Source of the DNA: JAZPYZ01 sp045544455
Lineage (GTDB): Bacteria; Bacillota; Clostridia; Oscillospirales; Acutalibacteraceae
Length of the DNA stretch: 64,000 nt
NCBI GenBank assembly: GCA_045544455.1
Contig: JAZPYZ010000010.1
Span: 1 to 64,000 of the forward strand
Reading direction: 5' to 3'
A program made the translations under genes and the position numbers. Shown here in pieces: positions 18,331 through 26,960 of the stretch. The notes beneath the pieces were generated by a model. It had not been told where the DNA came from and ran no database searches. It was given only the letters and a program-made list of their open reading frames with translations. Numbering within the stretch: the first letter of the stretch is position 1; every line of letters begins with the position of its first letter.

Positions 18331-18873
18331 ATGAGTATGCATGACGATATTAAGCAGGTGTTGTTTTCCGAACAGGAGATCCACGATATCGTGACGCGCG
18401 TCGGCAAACAAATCTCGGAAGACTATGCAGATAAAAATCTGTTTATGGTCAGCGTGTTGAAAGGGTCGCTTATGTTTATGTCCGACCTGATGCGCGCGAT
18501 CGAAGTGCCGTGCGAGATCGATTTTATGGCGGTATCCAGTTACGGTGCCGGCACGACCACCACCGGCGCGGTGCGCATTTTAAAAGATTTGGATTCCTCG
18601 TTGGAAGGCAAAGACATTCTCGTGGTCGAAGATATTCTCGACTCGGGTGTCACGTTGTCGTATCTGCTTAAACATCTGTCGTCCCGCAATCCGAACAGCA
18701 TCCGGCTTTGCACCATGTTGGATAAACCGGAACGCCGCAAAATGCCGATCCAAGCGGATTATGTCGGCACGACCGTGCCGGATGAATTTATCGTCGGGTA
18801 CGGGTTGGACTATGCGGAAAAATACCGTAATTTGCCGTACATCGGTGTGTTGAAACCGGAAATTTACGGCTAA
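18331..18873 (+). CDS. hpt: Hypoxanthine phosphoribosyltransferase
   Basis: This 180-residue type I phosphoribosyltransferase has the PRPP-binding motif ILVVEDILDSGVTLSYLLKHL and LKGSLMFMSDLMRAI, with VGYGLDYAEKYRNLPYIGVL at the C-terminus. It salvages hypoxanthine and guanine to IMP and GMP. ATG 18331 is preferred because GAAAGGAA lies 10 bases upstream; GTG 18322 is too close to it. The order tilS-hpt-ftsH is conserved in Firmicutes. Confidence 0.94.
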   Translation: MSMHDDIKQVLFSEQEIHDIVTRVGKQISEDYADKNLFMVSVLKGSLMFMSDLMRAIEVPCEIDFMAVSSYGAGTTTTGAVRILKDLDSSLEGKDILVVEDILDSGVTLSYLLKHLSSRNPNSIRLCTMLDKPERRKMPIQADYVGTTVPDEFIVGYGLDYAEKYRNLPYIGVLKPEIYG

Positions 18874-18912
18874 TCATGCGGATATATCATCCAATAAAGG
18901 AGTGTGATCGAC

Positions 18913-20793
18913 GTGGAGAATAACAACCGGAACGCGAAAAATATCCGAAACATAGCGATTTTGATCGGTTTACCGTTGATATTTTTCATCGTGTTGTGGT
19001 TGCTGTTGGGCATCCCGTCTACGGCAAAAACCCCGAAATATTCGGAAATTATTGCCTATTTCCAACAAGATAAAGTCGAGTCGTTTGATTTAGATCTCGG
19101 TAGTGGCGACTTGGTATTCCAGCTTAAAGAAGCTTATTGGGAAGACACCAACAAAGACGGCACCATTGGTGACTCGGAAAAACGGGTAACGTATGCTGTG
19201 CCGGACGTCAATCTGTTTTTAAACGACGTACTGCCGATCTTACAGGCGGAAGATAACGAGATCGTTTACGATTACGAACCGGTGGAAGAATTGCCGTGGA
19301 TCGTCAACATGTTGCCGACGCTGCTGATCGTGGTCGTGTTCATCATTTCGTGGATTATGATGCGTCGTTCGCTCACGTCGATGGACGGCGACATGAAGGC
19401 GCGCGGTTTCGGCAAGGCGAAAGTGCGTCAACAAAAGGACGAAAAACGCAAAACCACCTTTGCCGATGTCGCCGGTGCAGACGAAGAAAAGACCGAATTG
19501 CAAGAGATCGTAGAGTTCTTGAAATCGCCGAAAAAGTTTGAAAATTTGGGTGCTCGTGTACCGAAAGGCGTTTTGCTTGTCGGCCCTCCCGGTACCGGTA
19601 AAACCTTGTTGGCGCGCGCCGTTGCCGGCGAAGCCGGTGTACCGTTTTTTTCGATTTCCGGTTCGGATTTCGTAGAAATGTACGTCGGTGTCGGTGCATC
19701 GCGTGTGCGTGATTTGTTTGATCAAGCGAAAAAGAACGCGCCGTGTATCATCTTTATCGATGAGATCGACGCGGTCGGCCGTCAAAGAGGCGCCGGTCTC
19801 GGCGGCGGACACGACGAACGGGAACAAACCCTCAACCAATTGTTGGTCGAGATGGACGGTTTCGGTGTTAACGAAGGGGTTATTATGATCGCCGCGACCA
19901 ACCGCCCCGATATCCTGGATCCGGCGTTGATGCGTCCCGGTCGGTTTGACCGCCAGATCGTGGTCAATTATCCCGATATCAAAGGCCGCGAAGAGATCTT
20001 AAAAGTGCATGCCAAAGGCAAACCGTTGGCGCCGGATGTGGAATTATCGGTGATTGCGAAATCCACGGCCGGTTTCACCGGTGCGGATCTCGAAAACCTG
20101 CTTAACGAAGCGGCGCTGCTGTCAGCGCGCAAAGGTCTTTGCTCGATCAACATGGAAGAGATCGAAGAGGCAACCATCAAGGTGATCGTCGGTACCGAAA
20201 AACGCAGTCACGTCATCACCGAAAAGGATAAAAAGATCACCGCGTACCACGAAGCCGGTCACGCGATCGTATCGTATTTCTGCCCGACGCAAGATGCGGT
20301 TCATCAAATTTCGATTATTCCGCGTGGCATGGCGGCCGGCTTTACGTTGAATCTGCCGTCCGAAGATCGCACCCACCGATCTAAAACCGAGATGATCGAG
20401 GATATTGAGGTGTTGCTTGGCGGCCGCGTGGCCGAAGCACTGACCATCGGCGATATTTGTACCGGTGCGTCCAACGATATCGAACGCGCTACCGAAACCG
20501 CGACCAAAATGGTCACGAAATACGGGATGAGCGATGATCTCGGTCCGATTGTGTACGGCACCGAATCCAACGAGGTGTTCCTCGGCCGCGATTTTGGGCA
20601 CACACGCAACTATTCCGAAGAAACTGCCGCGAAGATCGATGCGGAAATCACGTCGATTATCCGCACGTGCTATGCCAAAACCAAAGATATTTTGTCACGC
20701 CATATCGACAAATTGCACGAAACGGCCGCGTTCTTGATGGAACACGAAAAGATGAGTGGCGAAGAGTTTAAACAATTGATGGCTGGCGAATAA
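18913..20793 (+). CDS. ftsH: ATP-dependent zinc metalloprotease FtsH
   Basis: This membrane-bound AAA+ protease of about 626 residues has an N-terminal helix (IAILIGLPLIFFIVLWLLLG), an extracytoplasmic domain rich in D/E, a second helix (MLPTLLIVVVFIISWIMM), the AAA module with Walker A GPPGTGKTLLARAVAGEAG, Walker B IIFIDEIDAVGRQRG, the second region of homology ATNRPDILDPALMRPGRFDR, and the zinc site HEAGHAIVSYF. It degrades unstable and misassembled membrane proteins. GTG 18913 was chosen because AAAGGAG lies 10 bases upstream; an in-frame GTG at 18904 is only one base from it. Full length. Confidence 0.95.
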   Translation: MENNNRNAKNIRNIAILIGLPLIFFIVLWLLLGIPSTAKTPKYSEIIAYFQQDKVESFDLDLGSGDLVFQLKEAYWEDTNKDGTIGDSEKRVTYAVPDVNLFLNDVLPILQAEDNEIVYDYEPVEELPWIVNMLPTLLIVVVFIISWIMMRRSLTSMDGDMKARGFGKAKVRQQKDEKRKTTFADVAGADEEKTELQEIVEFLKSPKKFENLGARVPKGVLLVGPPGTGKTLLARAVAGEAGVPFFSISGSDFVEMYVGVGASRVRDLFDQAKKNAPCIIFIDEIDAVGRQRGAGLGGGHDEREQTLNQLLVEMDGFGVNEGVIMIAATNRPDILDPALMRPGRFDRQIVVNYPDIKGREEILKVHAKGKPLAPDVELSVIAKSTAGFTGADLENLLNEAALLSARKGLCSINMEEIEEATIKVIVGTEKRSHVITEKDKKITAYHEAGHAIVSYFCPTQDAVHQISIIPRGMAAGFTLNLPSEDRTHRSKTEMIEDIEVLLGGRVAEALTIGDICTGASNDIERATETATKMVTKYGMSDDLGPIVYGTESNEVFLGRDFGHTRNYSEETAAKIDAEITSIIRTCYAKTKDILSRHIDKLHETAAFLMEHEKMSGEEFKQLMAGE

Positions 20794-20834
20794 CACAAAA
20801 CCAAAAGCAACGGACCCCAAAGTTCGCGGCCTTT

Positions 20835-21152
20835 TTATAGAATCAACGTGTAAGGGGACGTATCCAGTTTATCGCCTAACAACCGATTGAGCAACGAACC
20901 GTCTTGGATCAACAATTCCTTTTGCGGTTTGGTCAAGGTCTTTAGGCGGTATTCTAAACGGGATGCGATCTGTCGATCGGGAGCTCGCCACACGCGTTCG
21001 ACTTGTTTGGCTGGATGGGATAAGGTGTATTTGGCGCATTTGTCGCCTTGCGCGCGATGTTCTTCAAATCGACGTTGCCAATCGACGGCAATGCCGGTAT
21101 ACAGCGATCCATCCTGACATCGCAACATATATACGTCGTAGGTTTGTTCCAT
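20835..21152 (-). CDS. GIY-YIG nuclease-superfamily protein (YhbQ-like)
   Basis: The 105-residue protein is one GIY-YIG domain: TYDVYMLRCQDGSLYTGIAVDWQRRFEEH carries the paired tyrosines and the arginine, and a conserved glutamate occurs in SRLEYRLKTLTKPQKE. Members of this URI/YhbQ group are stand-alone; their biological role is poorly known, with a repair role suspected. ATG 21152 was chosen on GGAGGTG upstream; a longer frame to 21236 has no ribosome site. It lies between convergent ftsH and divergent feoA. Confidence 0.88.
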   Translation of the reverse strand: MEQTYDVYMLRCQDGSLYTGIAVDWQRRFEEHRAQGDKCAKYTLSHPAKQVERVWRAPDRQIASRLEYRLKTLTKPQKELLIQDGSLLNRLLGDKLDTSPYTLIL

Positions 21153-21265
21153 GCGGCACCTCCTTCCGGTATCTGTATTATACGCCGGATCGGCCGCAAA
21201 GTAAAGTGTCAGACACCAACCTTGCGTCTCGGTCATATATTGCCAATAAAAGGGAAGGTGTTTAT

Positions 21266-21535
21266 ATGCGTTTGTGCGAACTTAAACCGGGAGACGTGGC
21301 GATCGTGAGTGATCTATTAGCGACCGGCCGTATGCGTCGCCGTCTACTCGATATTGGATTAGTAAAAGATACCACCGTCACCTGTGTTGGCACCAGTCCA
21401 TCGGGTGATCCGTCGGCGTTTCTGATTCGCGGTGCGGTAATCGCGATTCGGTCGGAAGACGGGGCAGACATCTTGGTACGACCGGCGCAGGGGAGGGATA
21501 CCGATGGGGTTGACCAATCGATCGGTCGGGATTAG
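21266..21535 (+). CDS. feoA: Ferrous iron transport protein A
   Basis: The 89-residue SH3-like protein contains MRLCELKPGDVAIVSDL, GRMRRRLLDIGLVKDTTVTCVG and GDPSAFLIRGAVIAIRSEDGADILV, matching FeoA. It regulates or supports the FeoB channel. AGGGAAGG precedes ATG 21266. The last 32 bases overlap feoB, so translation is likely coupled. The C-terminal tail after ILVRPA is unusually long and lies in the overlap. Confidence 0.9.
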   Translation: MRLCELKPGDVAIVSDLLATGRMRRRLLDIGLVKDTTVTCVGTSPSGDPSAFLIRGAVIAIRSEDGADILVRPAQGRDTDGVDQSIGRD

Positions 21536-23627
21536 CGTTACCGAAACGGCTGACCATATTACCAAACGGTTACCGAACGAGCGTGTTGTTGCACTGGCCG
21601 GCAATCCCAACGTGGGGAAAAGCACCGTGTTCAATGCGCTTACCGGCATGCATCAACATACCGGTAACTGGCCGGGAAAAACCGTCACCAATGCCGTTGG
21701 GCGTTACTCGTCGGATGCGCATTCCTACGTGTTGGTGGATATCCCCGGCACCTATTCGCTGATGGCACATTCTACGGAAGAAGAGATTGCGCGCAACTTT
21801 GTGTGTTTTGATCAACCGGATGCGGTGATTGTGGTGTGTGACGCCACGTGTTTGGAGCGCAACTTGAATTTAGCGTTACAAATCATTGAGGTGGTACCGC
21901 GTACGGTGGTGTGCGTTAATCTGTTGGACGAAGCGGCCCGTAAACATATTCACGTGGATATCGACGCACTATCGGCTCGGTTGGGTGTGCCGGTGGTGGG
22001 GGTGATTGCGCAACAAAAAATTACCCTGAAAGGCTTGGTTGCCGCCCTGGATCGGGTTGTGGATCAACCGCCCGTCGCGCCGTTTCAGGTGACCTATCCC
22101 GATGCGGTGGAACAAGCGCTTGATCGCTTGCAACCGCATGTTCCGGACCGATGGATGGGGCTATATTGGTTGGACGAGGATGATTCCTTTTCGGCCGAAC
22201 TAACGGCGCGTTTTGGCCCTGGTTTTTTGGAAAAACCGGCGTTGCAACAAGCGCTTGCCGAGGCGCGTGAACACTTGGCCGCGCATGGATGTTCGGGTGA
22301 CCGACTCAAAGATGCGTTGGTAACGGCGCGCATCGAAACAGCGGCCTCGATCGGTCGCGACGTAGTGACGTATGAACAAGTATCTTGTCACGAATCCGAC
22401 CGCCGATGGGATCGGTGGTTTACCGGTCGTCTTACGGCGTATCCGGTGATGTTTCTGTTGTTGATGGCGGTGTTTTGGTTGACCATCACCGGTTCCAACT
22501 ATCCGTCGCAGATATTGTCCGATGGGTTGTTTTGGGTGCAGGATCGCCTGAGCGAATGGTTCTTTGCTTGGCAAGCGCCGGAATGGCTACACGGGTTATT
22601 GGTGTTGGGTGTATATCGCACGCTGGCGTGGGTAGTATCGGTGATGTTACCGCCGATGGCCATCTTTTTTCCACTATTTACCTTGTTGGAAGATGCCGGT
22701 TATCTGCCGCGTGTGGCGTATAATCTCGATAAACCGTTCAAACAATGCCATGCGTGCGGCAAACAAGGTCTTACGATGTGTATGGGCTTTGGATGTAACG
22801 CCGCCGGCGTGGTTGGTTGCCGAATTATCGATTCGCCGCGCGAACAGTTGCTCGCGATTTTAACGAACAATTTTGTTCCGTGCAACGGGCGGTTTCCGTT
22901 GTTGGTGGCGATGATTAGTATGTTTTTGATTGGCACGACCGGCGGTTTAGCCGCTTCAATTGGTTCAGCGGCTTTATTGGCGTTGATGATTGCGTTGGGA
23001 ATTGGGATGACGTTGGCGGTCACGAAATTGTTATCGCAAACCGTGCTGAAAGGCATACCGTCTTCATTTACGTTGGAACTACCGCCGTATCGACGACCAC
23101 CGTTCGGTAAAGTGATCGTGCGCTCGATTTTTGATCGCACGCTGTTCGTGTTGGGGCGCGCGGCGGCGGTAGCGGCACCGGCCGGCGCCTTGATTTGGCT
23201 AATGGCTAATATCGCCGTTGGCGATACGGCGTTGTTGACGGTCTGTGCCAATGTTTTAGATCCTTTCGGACGATTGTTGGGGATGGATGGTGTCATTTTA
23301 ATGGCATTTCTATTGGGGTTTCCGGCTAACGAGATTGTTATTCCGATCATGCTGATGGCGTACCTGCAACAAGGGAGTTTGATGGATGTCGCTTCTTTGG
23401 GACAGATGAAACAACTGTTAGTCGATAACGGATGGACGTGGATGACCGGGGTGAACGTCATGCTGTTTTCGTTGTTCCATTGGCCGTGTTCCACCACGTT
23501 GCTGACGATTCGAAAAGAAACTGGAAGCCTCAAATGGACGGCGCTCGCCGCCGTATTGCCGACTGTGGTCGGGATCACGGTGTGCTTGGCGTTCACCGCT
23601 GTAATGCGTCTGTGTGGCGCAGGGTAA
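21504..23627 (+). CDS. feoB: Ferrous iron transporter FeoB
   Basis: The 707-residue protein has an N-terminal G domain (G1 AGNPNVGKSTVFNALTG; switch I HTGNWPGKTV; G3 DIPGTYSL; G4 NLLD, the NxxD form), a helical GDI-like region, then membrane helices with Gate motifs, including a cysteine-bearing CNAAGVVGCR and NNFVPCNGRFP. It imports Fe(II) powered by GTP. ATG 21504 follows GGGAGGG. A cysteine pair CHACGK sits just before the first Gate. No FeoC gene was seen. No Fur-type box was recognised upstream of feoA, but this was judged by eye. Confidence 0.95.
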   Translation: MGLTNRSVGISVTETADHITKRLPNERVVALAGNPNVGKSTVFNALTGMHQHTGNWPGKTVTNAVGRYSSDAHSYVLVDIPGTYSLMAHSTEEEIARNFVCFDQPDAVIVVCDATCLERNLNLALQIIEVVPRTVVCVNLLDEAARKHIHVDIDALSARLGVPVVGVIAQQKITLKGLVAALDRVVDQPPVAPFQVTYPDAVEQALDRLQPHVPDRWMGLYWLDEDDSFSAELTARFGPGFLEKPALQQALAEAREHLAAHGCSGDRLKDALVTARIETAASIGRDVVTYEQVSCHESDRRWDRWFTGRLTAYPVMFLLLMAVFWLTITGSNYPSQILSDGLFWVQDRLSEWFFAWQAPEWLHGLLVLGVYRTLAWVVSVMLPPMAIFFPLFTLLEDAGYLPRVAYNLDKPFKQCHACGKQGLTMCMGFGCNAAGVVGCRIIDSPREQLLAILTNNFVPCNGRFPLLVAMISMFLIGTTGGLAASIGSAALLALMIALGIGMTLAVTKLLSQTVLKGIPSSFTLELPPYRRPPFGKVIVRSIFDRTLFVLGRAAAVAAPAGALIWLMANIAVGDTALLTVCANVLDPFGRLLGMDGVILMAFLLGFPANEIVIPIMLMAYLQQGSLMDVASLGQMKQLLVDNGWTWMTGVNVMLFSLFHWPCSTTLLTIRKETGSLKWTALAAVLPTVVGITVCLAFTAVMRLCGAG

Positions 23628-23635
23628 ACAAGAAA

Positions 23636-23669
23636 AAGCCTTGAAATCCGTAGATTTCAAGGCTTTTTT
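23636..23669. terminator. Bidirectional terminator between feoB and tRNA-Ala
   Basis: GCCTTGAAATC, short loop CGTA, GATTTCAAGGC with an A-run before and T-run after, so it can end both feoB (plus) and the tRNA (minus). It directly abuts the tRNA CCA end. Confidence 0.9.
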
Positions 23670-23745
<76 letters not shown>

Positions 23746-23758
23746 GAGAACGGAATAC

Positions 23759-23787
23759 ATGGTATCATATACCGTACGGTTTGTCAA
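23759..23787 (-). promoter_or_regulatory. Promoter of tRNA-Ala
   Basis: On the minus strand: TTGACA (23787-23782), 17 bases, TACCAT (23764-23759) preceded by TGA, an extended -10 form, 13 bases before the tRNA. Confidence 0.7.
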
Positions 23788-23837
23788 GCGTTTTTTCAAA
23801 CTTTCGCGCTATGGACGGCAATTATGTTCGACAAGAA

Positions 23838-23866
23838 TTGACAAAAAGGCAGAAAATGGTTATAAT
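23838..23866 (+). promoter_or_regulatory. Consensus promoter of the AbrB-type gene
   Basis: TTGACA (23838-23843), 17 bases, TATAAT (23861-23866), a perfect match to the sigma-A consensus. Confidence 0.92.
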
Positions 23867-23903
23867 GGAAAAAGTTCGAAAACAAGTTGGAGTGGATGAA
23901 GAT

Positions 23904-24149
23904 ATGAAATCAACCGGAATTGTTCGTAAAATTGATGATTTAGGACGTTTGGTTCTGCCAATCGAATTACGCCGTATGTTGGAGATTGCTGACGGGGACT
24001 CATTGGAAATCTTTACCGAAGATAATATGATCGTGTTGAAAAAATATCAACCGGCCTGTATTTTTTGCGGAAACGCGAAAGATGTCAGTACGTTTAAAGG
24101 CAAAAACATCTGTCCGGATTGCGCGTCGCGCATCAAGGAATTGTTATAA
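23904..24149 (+). CDS. AbrB/SpoVT-type transition-state regulator
   Basis: The 81-residue protein has an N-terminal swapped-hairpin DNA-binding domain, KSTGIVRKIDDLGRLVLPIELRRMLEIADGDSLEIF, as in AbrB, Abh and SpoVT. The C-terminal 30 residues hold two cysteine pairs (CIFCG and CPDC), a likely zinc site common in clostridial members and absent from B. subtilis AbrB. It probably represses genes during growth or early sporulation. ATG 23904 follows TTGGAGTGG. It is monocistronic, with a perfect-consensus promoter and a strong terminator. Confidence 0.93.
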   Translation: MKSTGIVRKIDDLGRLVLPIELRRMLEIADGDSLEIFTEDNMIVLKKYQPACIFCGNAKDVSTFKGKNICPDCASRIKELL

Positions 24150-24160
24150 GGTATATTCTT

Positions 24161-24190
24161 GGCCGCCGTTGCCGAACGGCGGCCTTTTTA
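24161..24190 (+). terminator. Intrinsic terminator of the AbrB-type gene
   Basis: GGCCGCCGTT, loop GCCG, AACGGCGGCC, then TTTTT. The stem is a perfect 10 bp. Confidence 0.92.
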
Positions 24191-24218
24191 ACGATGTAAT
24201 AAGGAGATACGATATCGT

Positions 24219-25604
24219 ATGTTACCGATTCTTTTCTTGGATCGCATGCGTCGGTTGCTCGGGGAAGAGGCGGATCGATTTGTGCAAGCGTTCGATTTGC
24301 TACCAAAACGTGGACTGCGCGTAAACACCTTAAAATGTAACGCTGAAACGATTTATAAAGCGTTTGGCGATCGAGTGAAACCTGTTCCGTTTTGTGCAAA
24401 TGGATGGGAGTTGTTCGATCGGGATTTCCGCCCGTCGACCGATCCGTTGCATCACGCCGGTGCGTATTATATGCAAGAACCGTCGGCCATGTCGGCGGTT
24501 ACGACGTTGGCGCCCCAACCACATGAATGGGTGCTAGATACTTGTGCGGCGCCGGGCGGTAAATCCACCCAGATTGCGTCGGCTTTGGCCGGCACGGGAT
24601 TGCTTTGGTGCAACGAGTTCATGCCGGCTCGCGCGAAAATTTTGCAACAAAACCTTGAACGGTGCGGTGTGACTAATGCGGTGGTATCGCAATCCGACGT
24701 GCCCTCTTTGTGTGCCGGTCTTACCGGTATGTTCGATGCTGTGCTGGTGGATGCGCCGTGTTCGGGCGAAGGGATGTTCCGTAAAGAACCGGAAGCGTTG
24801 GCACAGTGGAGTTTAGATAACATTCGTTTGTGTGCCGATCGGCAGAGTTCCATTTTAGATGCGGCCGCCGAAGCGGTGCGTCCGGGTGGTCGCTTGGTGT
24901 ATTCGACCTGCACCTTCGCCCCGGAAGAAAACGAGTGTCAAATCGGACGTTTTTTGTTGACGCACCCGGATTTTGTGCTGGAACCTATTGATGAATCCTA
25001 TGGTCAAGCCGGTTTTGCCGGGGATGTATTGTTGCCCTTTTCCGACGATCGGCGCGTGGCGGAATTGCCGTTAGAGCGCACCCGTCGCGTGTTTCCGTGG
25101 CAAGGGGGCGAAGGGCATTTTGTGGCGCTGTTACGCCGCACCGGGGACGGTGAGCCGTATCGCTCGTCGCAGACGATATCGATGCCGGCACCGGCGATCA
25201 GAACGGCGTTTGACACGTTGGCACAACAGTGCTTTGCGCAACCGTCAACGGGTGTTGCGACGGTGTTTGGCCAGACGGTTCGTTTGTTGCCGGAGACGTT
25301 GCCGGATCTGCGCGGAAAGCGAGTTTTATCTGCCGGACTGGCGGCGGCCGAGATATGTAAAAATCGCTTGGAACCGAGCCATGCGTGGTTTATGAGCCGA
25401 ACACCGGATGCGTGCGTATCGGTTATTTCGTTGACGCGTGATTCAGACGAAGCAATAGCGTTTTTACGTGGTGAAACCATACCAGCCGGCGAGGCAGTTT
25501 CGTGGACGGCCGTGGCGGTTGATGGGGTGATCTGTGGGTTTGGAAAATCGTCCGGCGGCGTGTTGAAAAACCGATATCCGAAAGGGTTGCGCCTTTACCG
25601 ATGA
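24219..25604 (+). CDS. NOL1/NOP2/Sun-family RNA (cytosine-5) methyltransferase, RsmF-like
   Basis: The 461-residue protein opens with the N-terminal PUA-like region (LPKRGLRVNTLK), followed by the SAM domain: VLDTCAAPGGKSTQIA, VDAPCSGEGMFRK with the motif IV cysteine, and the catalytic YSTCTFAPEENE of motif VI. The C-terminal extension resembles RsmF (YebU) rather than RsmB, since there is no NusB domain. It should methylate C5 of a cytidine in 16S rRNA (the family's usual target) or in tRNA. AAGGAGA lies about 14 bases before ATG 24219, a longish spacing. Confidence 0.9.
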   Translation: MLPILFLDRMRRLLGEEADRFVQAFDLLPKRGLRVNTLKCNAETIYKAFGDRVKPVPFCANGWELFDRDFRPSTDPLHHAGAYYMQEPSAMSAVTTLAPQPHEWVLDTCAAPGGKSTQIASALAGTGLLWCNEFMPARAKILQQNLERCGVTNAVVSQSDVPSLCAGLTGMFDAVLVDAPCSGEGMFRKEPEALAQWSLDNIRLCADRQSSILDAAAEAVRPGGRLVYSTCTFAPEENECQIGRFLLTHPDFVLEPIDESYGQAGFAGDVLLPFSDDRRVAELPLERTRRVFPWQGGEGHFVALLRRTGDGEPYRSSQTISMPAPAIRTAFDTLAQQCFAQPSTGVATVFGQTVRLLPETLPDLRGKRVLSAGLAAAEICKNRLEPSHAWFMSRTPDACVSVISLTRDSDEAIAFLRGETIPAGEAVSWTAVAVDGVICGFGKSSGGVLKNRYPKGLRLYR

Positions 25605-25643
25605 GAGAATTGCTCTATATAATAAAAATAATTAATGTGCGAG

Positions 25644-25672
25644 TTGACAAAGCGCGCGTTAGTTGGTATAAT
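25644..25672 (+). promoter_or_regulatory. Consensus promoter of the cohesin gene pair
   Basis: TTGACA (25644-25649), 17 bases, TATAAT (25667-25672), perfect consensus. The 109-base gap after the methyltransferase gene is AT-rich and holds no obvious terminator. Confidence 0.92.
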
Positions 25673-25713
25673 AATTCTGTTTAGAATTTGGCAAAAACGA
25701 CATCGAGAAACGG

Positions 25714-26958
25714 ATGTGTGAAAAGTTGCGAAAATGGTGCCATATAGCTTTGGTGTTATTGCTGATGGTTGGCTTGTTCTCATTACCGGTACAGGCGGCG
25801 GATGCATCGGTGACGTTGTCATCGGCAGAAGCCGATCCGGGCGATGAGGTTGCTTTGACGGTATCGCTGGACGGCAACCCCGGTGTGACGGTGATGCGGT
25901 TGCAGTTGACGTATGATACGTCGGTGTTAACGCTGACCGAGGTGGAAGATGCCGGCAAACTCGGACAAGCGATGCATTCGGATTCGAATGACGCGATGCC
26001 GTTTATGCTGTATTGGAAAAACAGCACCTCGAAAAAGAATTATACCGCTAACGGCACGATCGTGACGTTGCGATTCAAAGTGAACGAGGATGCCTTGTAC
26101 GGGGAATGTCCCGTTGAGATTCGATTCGATGATACCGATATTTTGAATGCAGATCTGGATAAGGTTGCTTTCAATTGCATATCCGGCATGATAAACATAT
26201 CCTGCACGCACTCGCGTGCCGAATGGGAATTGACCGTGCCGTCCACATGTACAGTGCCCGGCGAGGCGGTGTTGATCTGCCCGGATTGCGGAAAAGAATT
26301 GGAAACGCGCGATGCCGATTTGGCGCCGCATAAAATCGATTGGATCGTCGATCGGGAAGCCACGCTTACCAAGACGGGGTTGCGACACGGCACTTGTACG
26401 GTGTGTAACCAGTTGATCGAAGAGGAGATCCCCAAACGTGTCACTGCGGTGACAGCTGAGAGTGAAAACGGCGACGTTAGCGTGACGGTTACGGTGGATA
26501 AAGAACATTCGCTGCCGGGCGATACGCAGTTGTCGATACAAAACGTAGTGGAAGAGTTGACGGATAAGCAACGTGCCGCATGGAACGATGCTGTGACTCG
26601 TCTGGCGCCGGATAAAGAATTGGCTGCCGTGTACAGCATGTGCTTGTTGTGGGAAGATGAACCGTATCAAGCCGAGGAGGCAATGACGGTAACGGTGACG
26701 CCGGCAAAGGATTTGAACAGACAGTACGGCGAATGGCAATGGCTGTTTGACGGTGCACTGGTGCAGACGAACAATGTCAAAAGCGGTGCGGCTTTCGAAA
26801 CCACCGTTCTTAACGATGTGTATGCATTAGCCGGTTCGCCGGTTTCGATTTGGTCCTATTGGTGGGTTATATTAGTGGCGGTAGTGATTACCGCGGCTAT
26901 AACGATAGCGATTTTGTTTATTTTAAAGCGTAAACGCACGAAGAGAGAGAGGGCTTAA
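25714..26958 (+). CDS. Secreted cohesin-domain protein with C-terminal membrane anchor
   Basis: The 414-residue product has a signal peptide (hydrophobic stretch HIALVLLLMVGLFSL, then VQAADA), a cohesin-like domain (about residues 28-165: VTLSSAEADPGDEVALTVSL, GVTVMRLQLTYD, TANGTIVTLRFKV), a Cys-rich segment (about 166-245, with CTHSRAEW, CTVPGEAVLICPDCG and CTVCNQ), a further extracellular region, and one C-terminal helix (WWVILVAVVITAAITIAILFI) followed by KRKRTKRER. This is the topology of a cell-surface anchored cohesin. In cellulosomes cohesins bind dockerins, but many clostridial cohesins have no known partner. It is probably translated with the next gene (2-base gap). The ribosome site is weak. 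Confidence 0.85.
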   Translation: MCEKLRKWCHIALVLLLMVGLFSLPVQAADASVTLSSAEADPGDEVALTVSLDGNPGVTVMRLQLTYDTSVLTLTEVEDAGKLGQAMHSDSNDAMPFMLYWKNSTSKKNYTANGTIVTLRFKVNEDALYGECPVEIRFDDTDILNADLDKVAFNCISGMINISCTHSRAEWELTVPSTCTVPGEAVLICPDCGKELETRDADLAPHKIDWIVDREATLTKTGLRHGTCTVCNQLIEEEIPKRVTAVTAESENGDVSVTVTVDKEHSLPGDTQLSIQNVVEELTDKQRAAWNDAVTRLAPDKELAAVYSMCLLWEDEPYQAEEAMTVTVTPAKDLNRQYGEWQWLFDGALVQTNNVKSGAAFETTVLNDVYALAGSPVSIWSYWWVILVAVVITAAITIAILFILKRKRTKRERA

Positions 26959-26960
26959 GC

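Noticed and set aside
20793..20834. Terminator after ftsH
   Set aside because: The 41 bases contain a short T-run but no convincing stem.
25927..26739. Antisense open frames inside the first cohesin gene
   Set aside because: They overlap a real gene, carry no RBS and are out-of-phase shadows.
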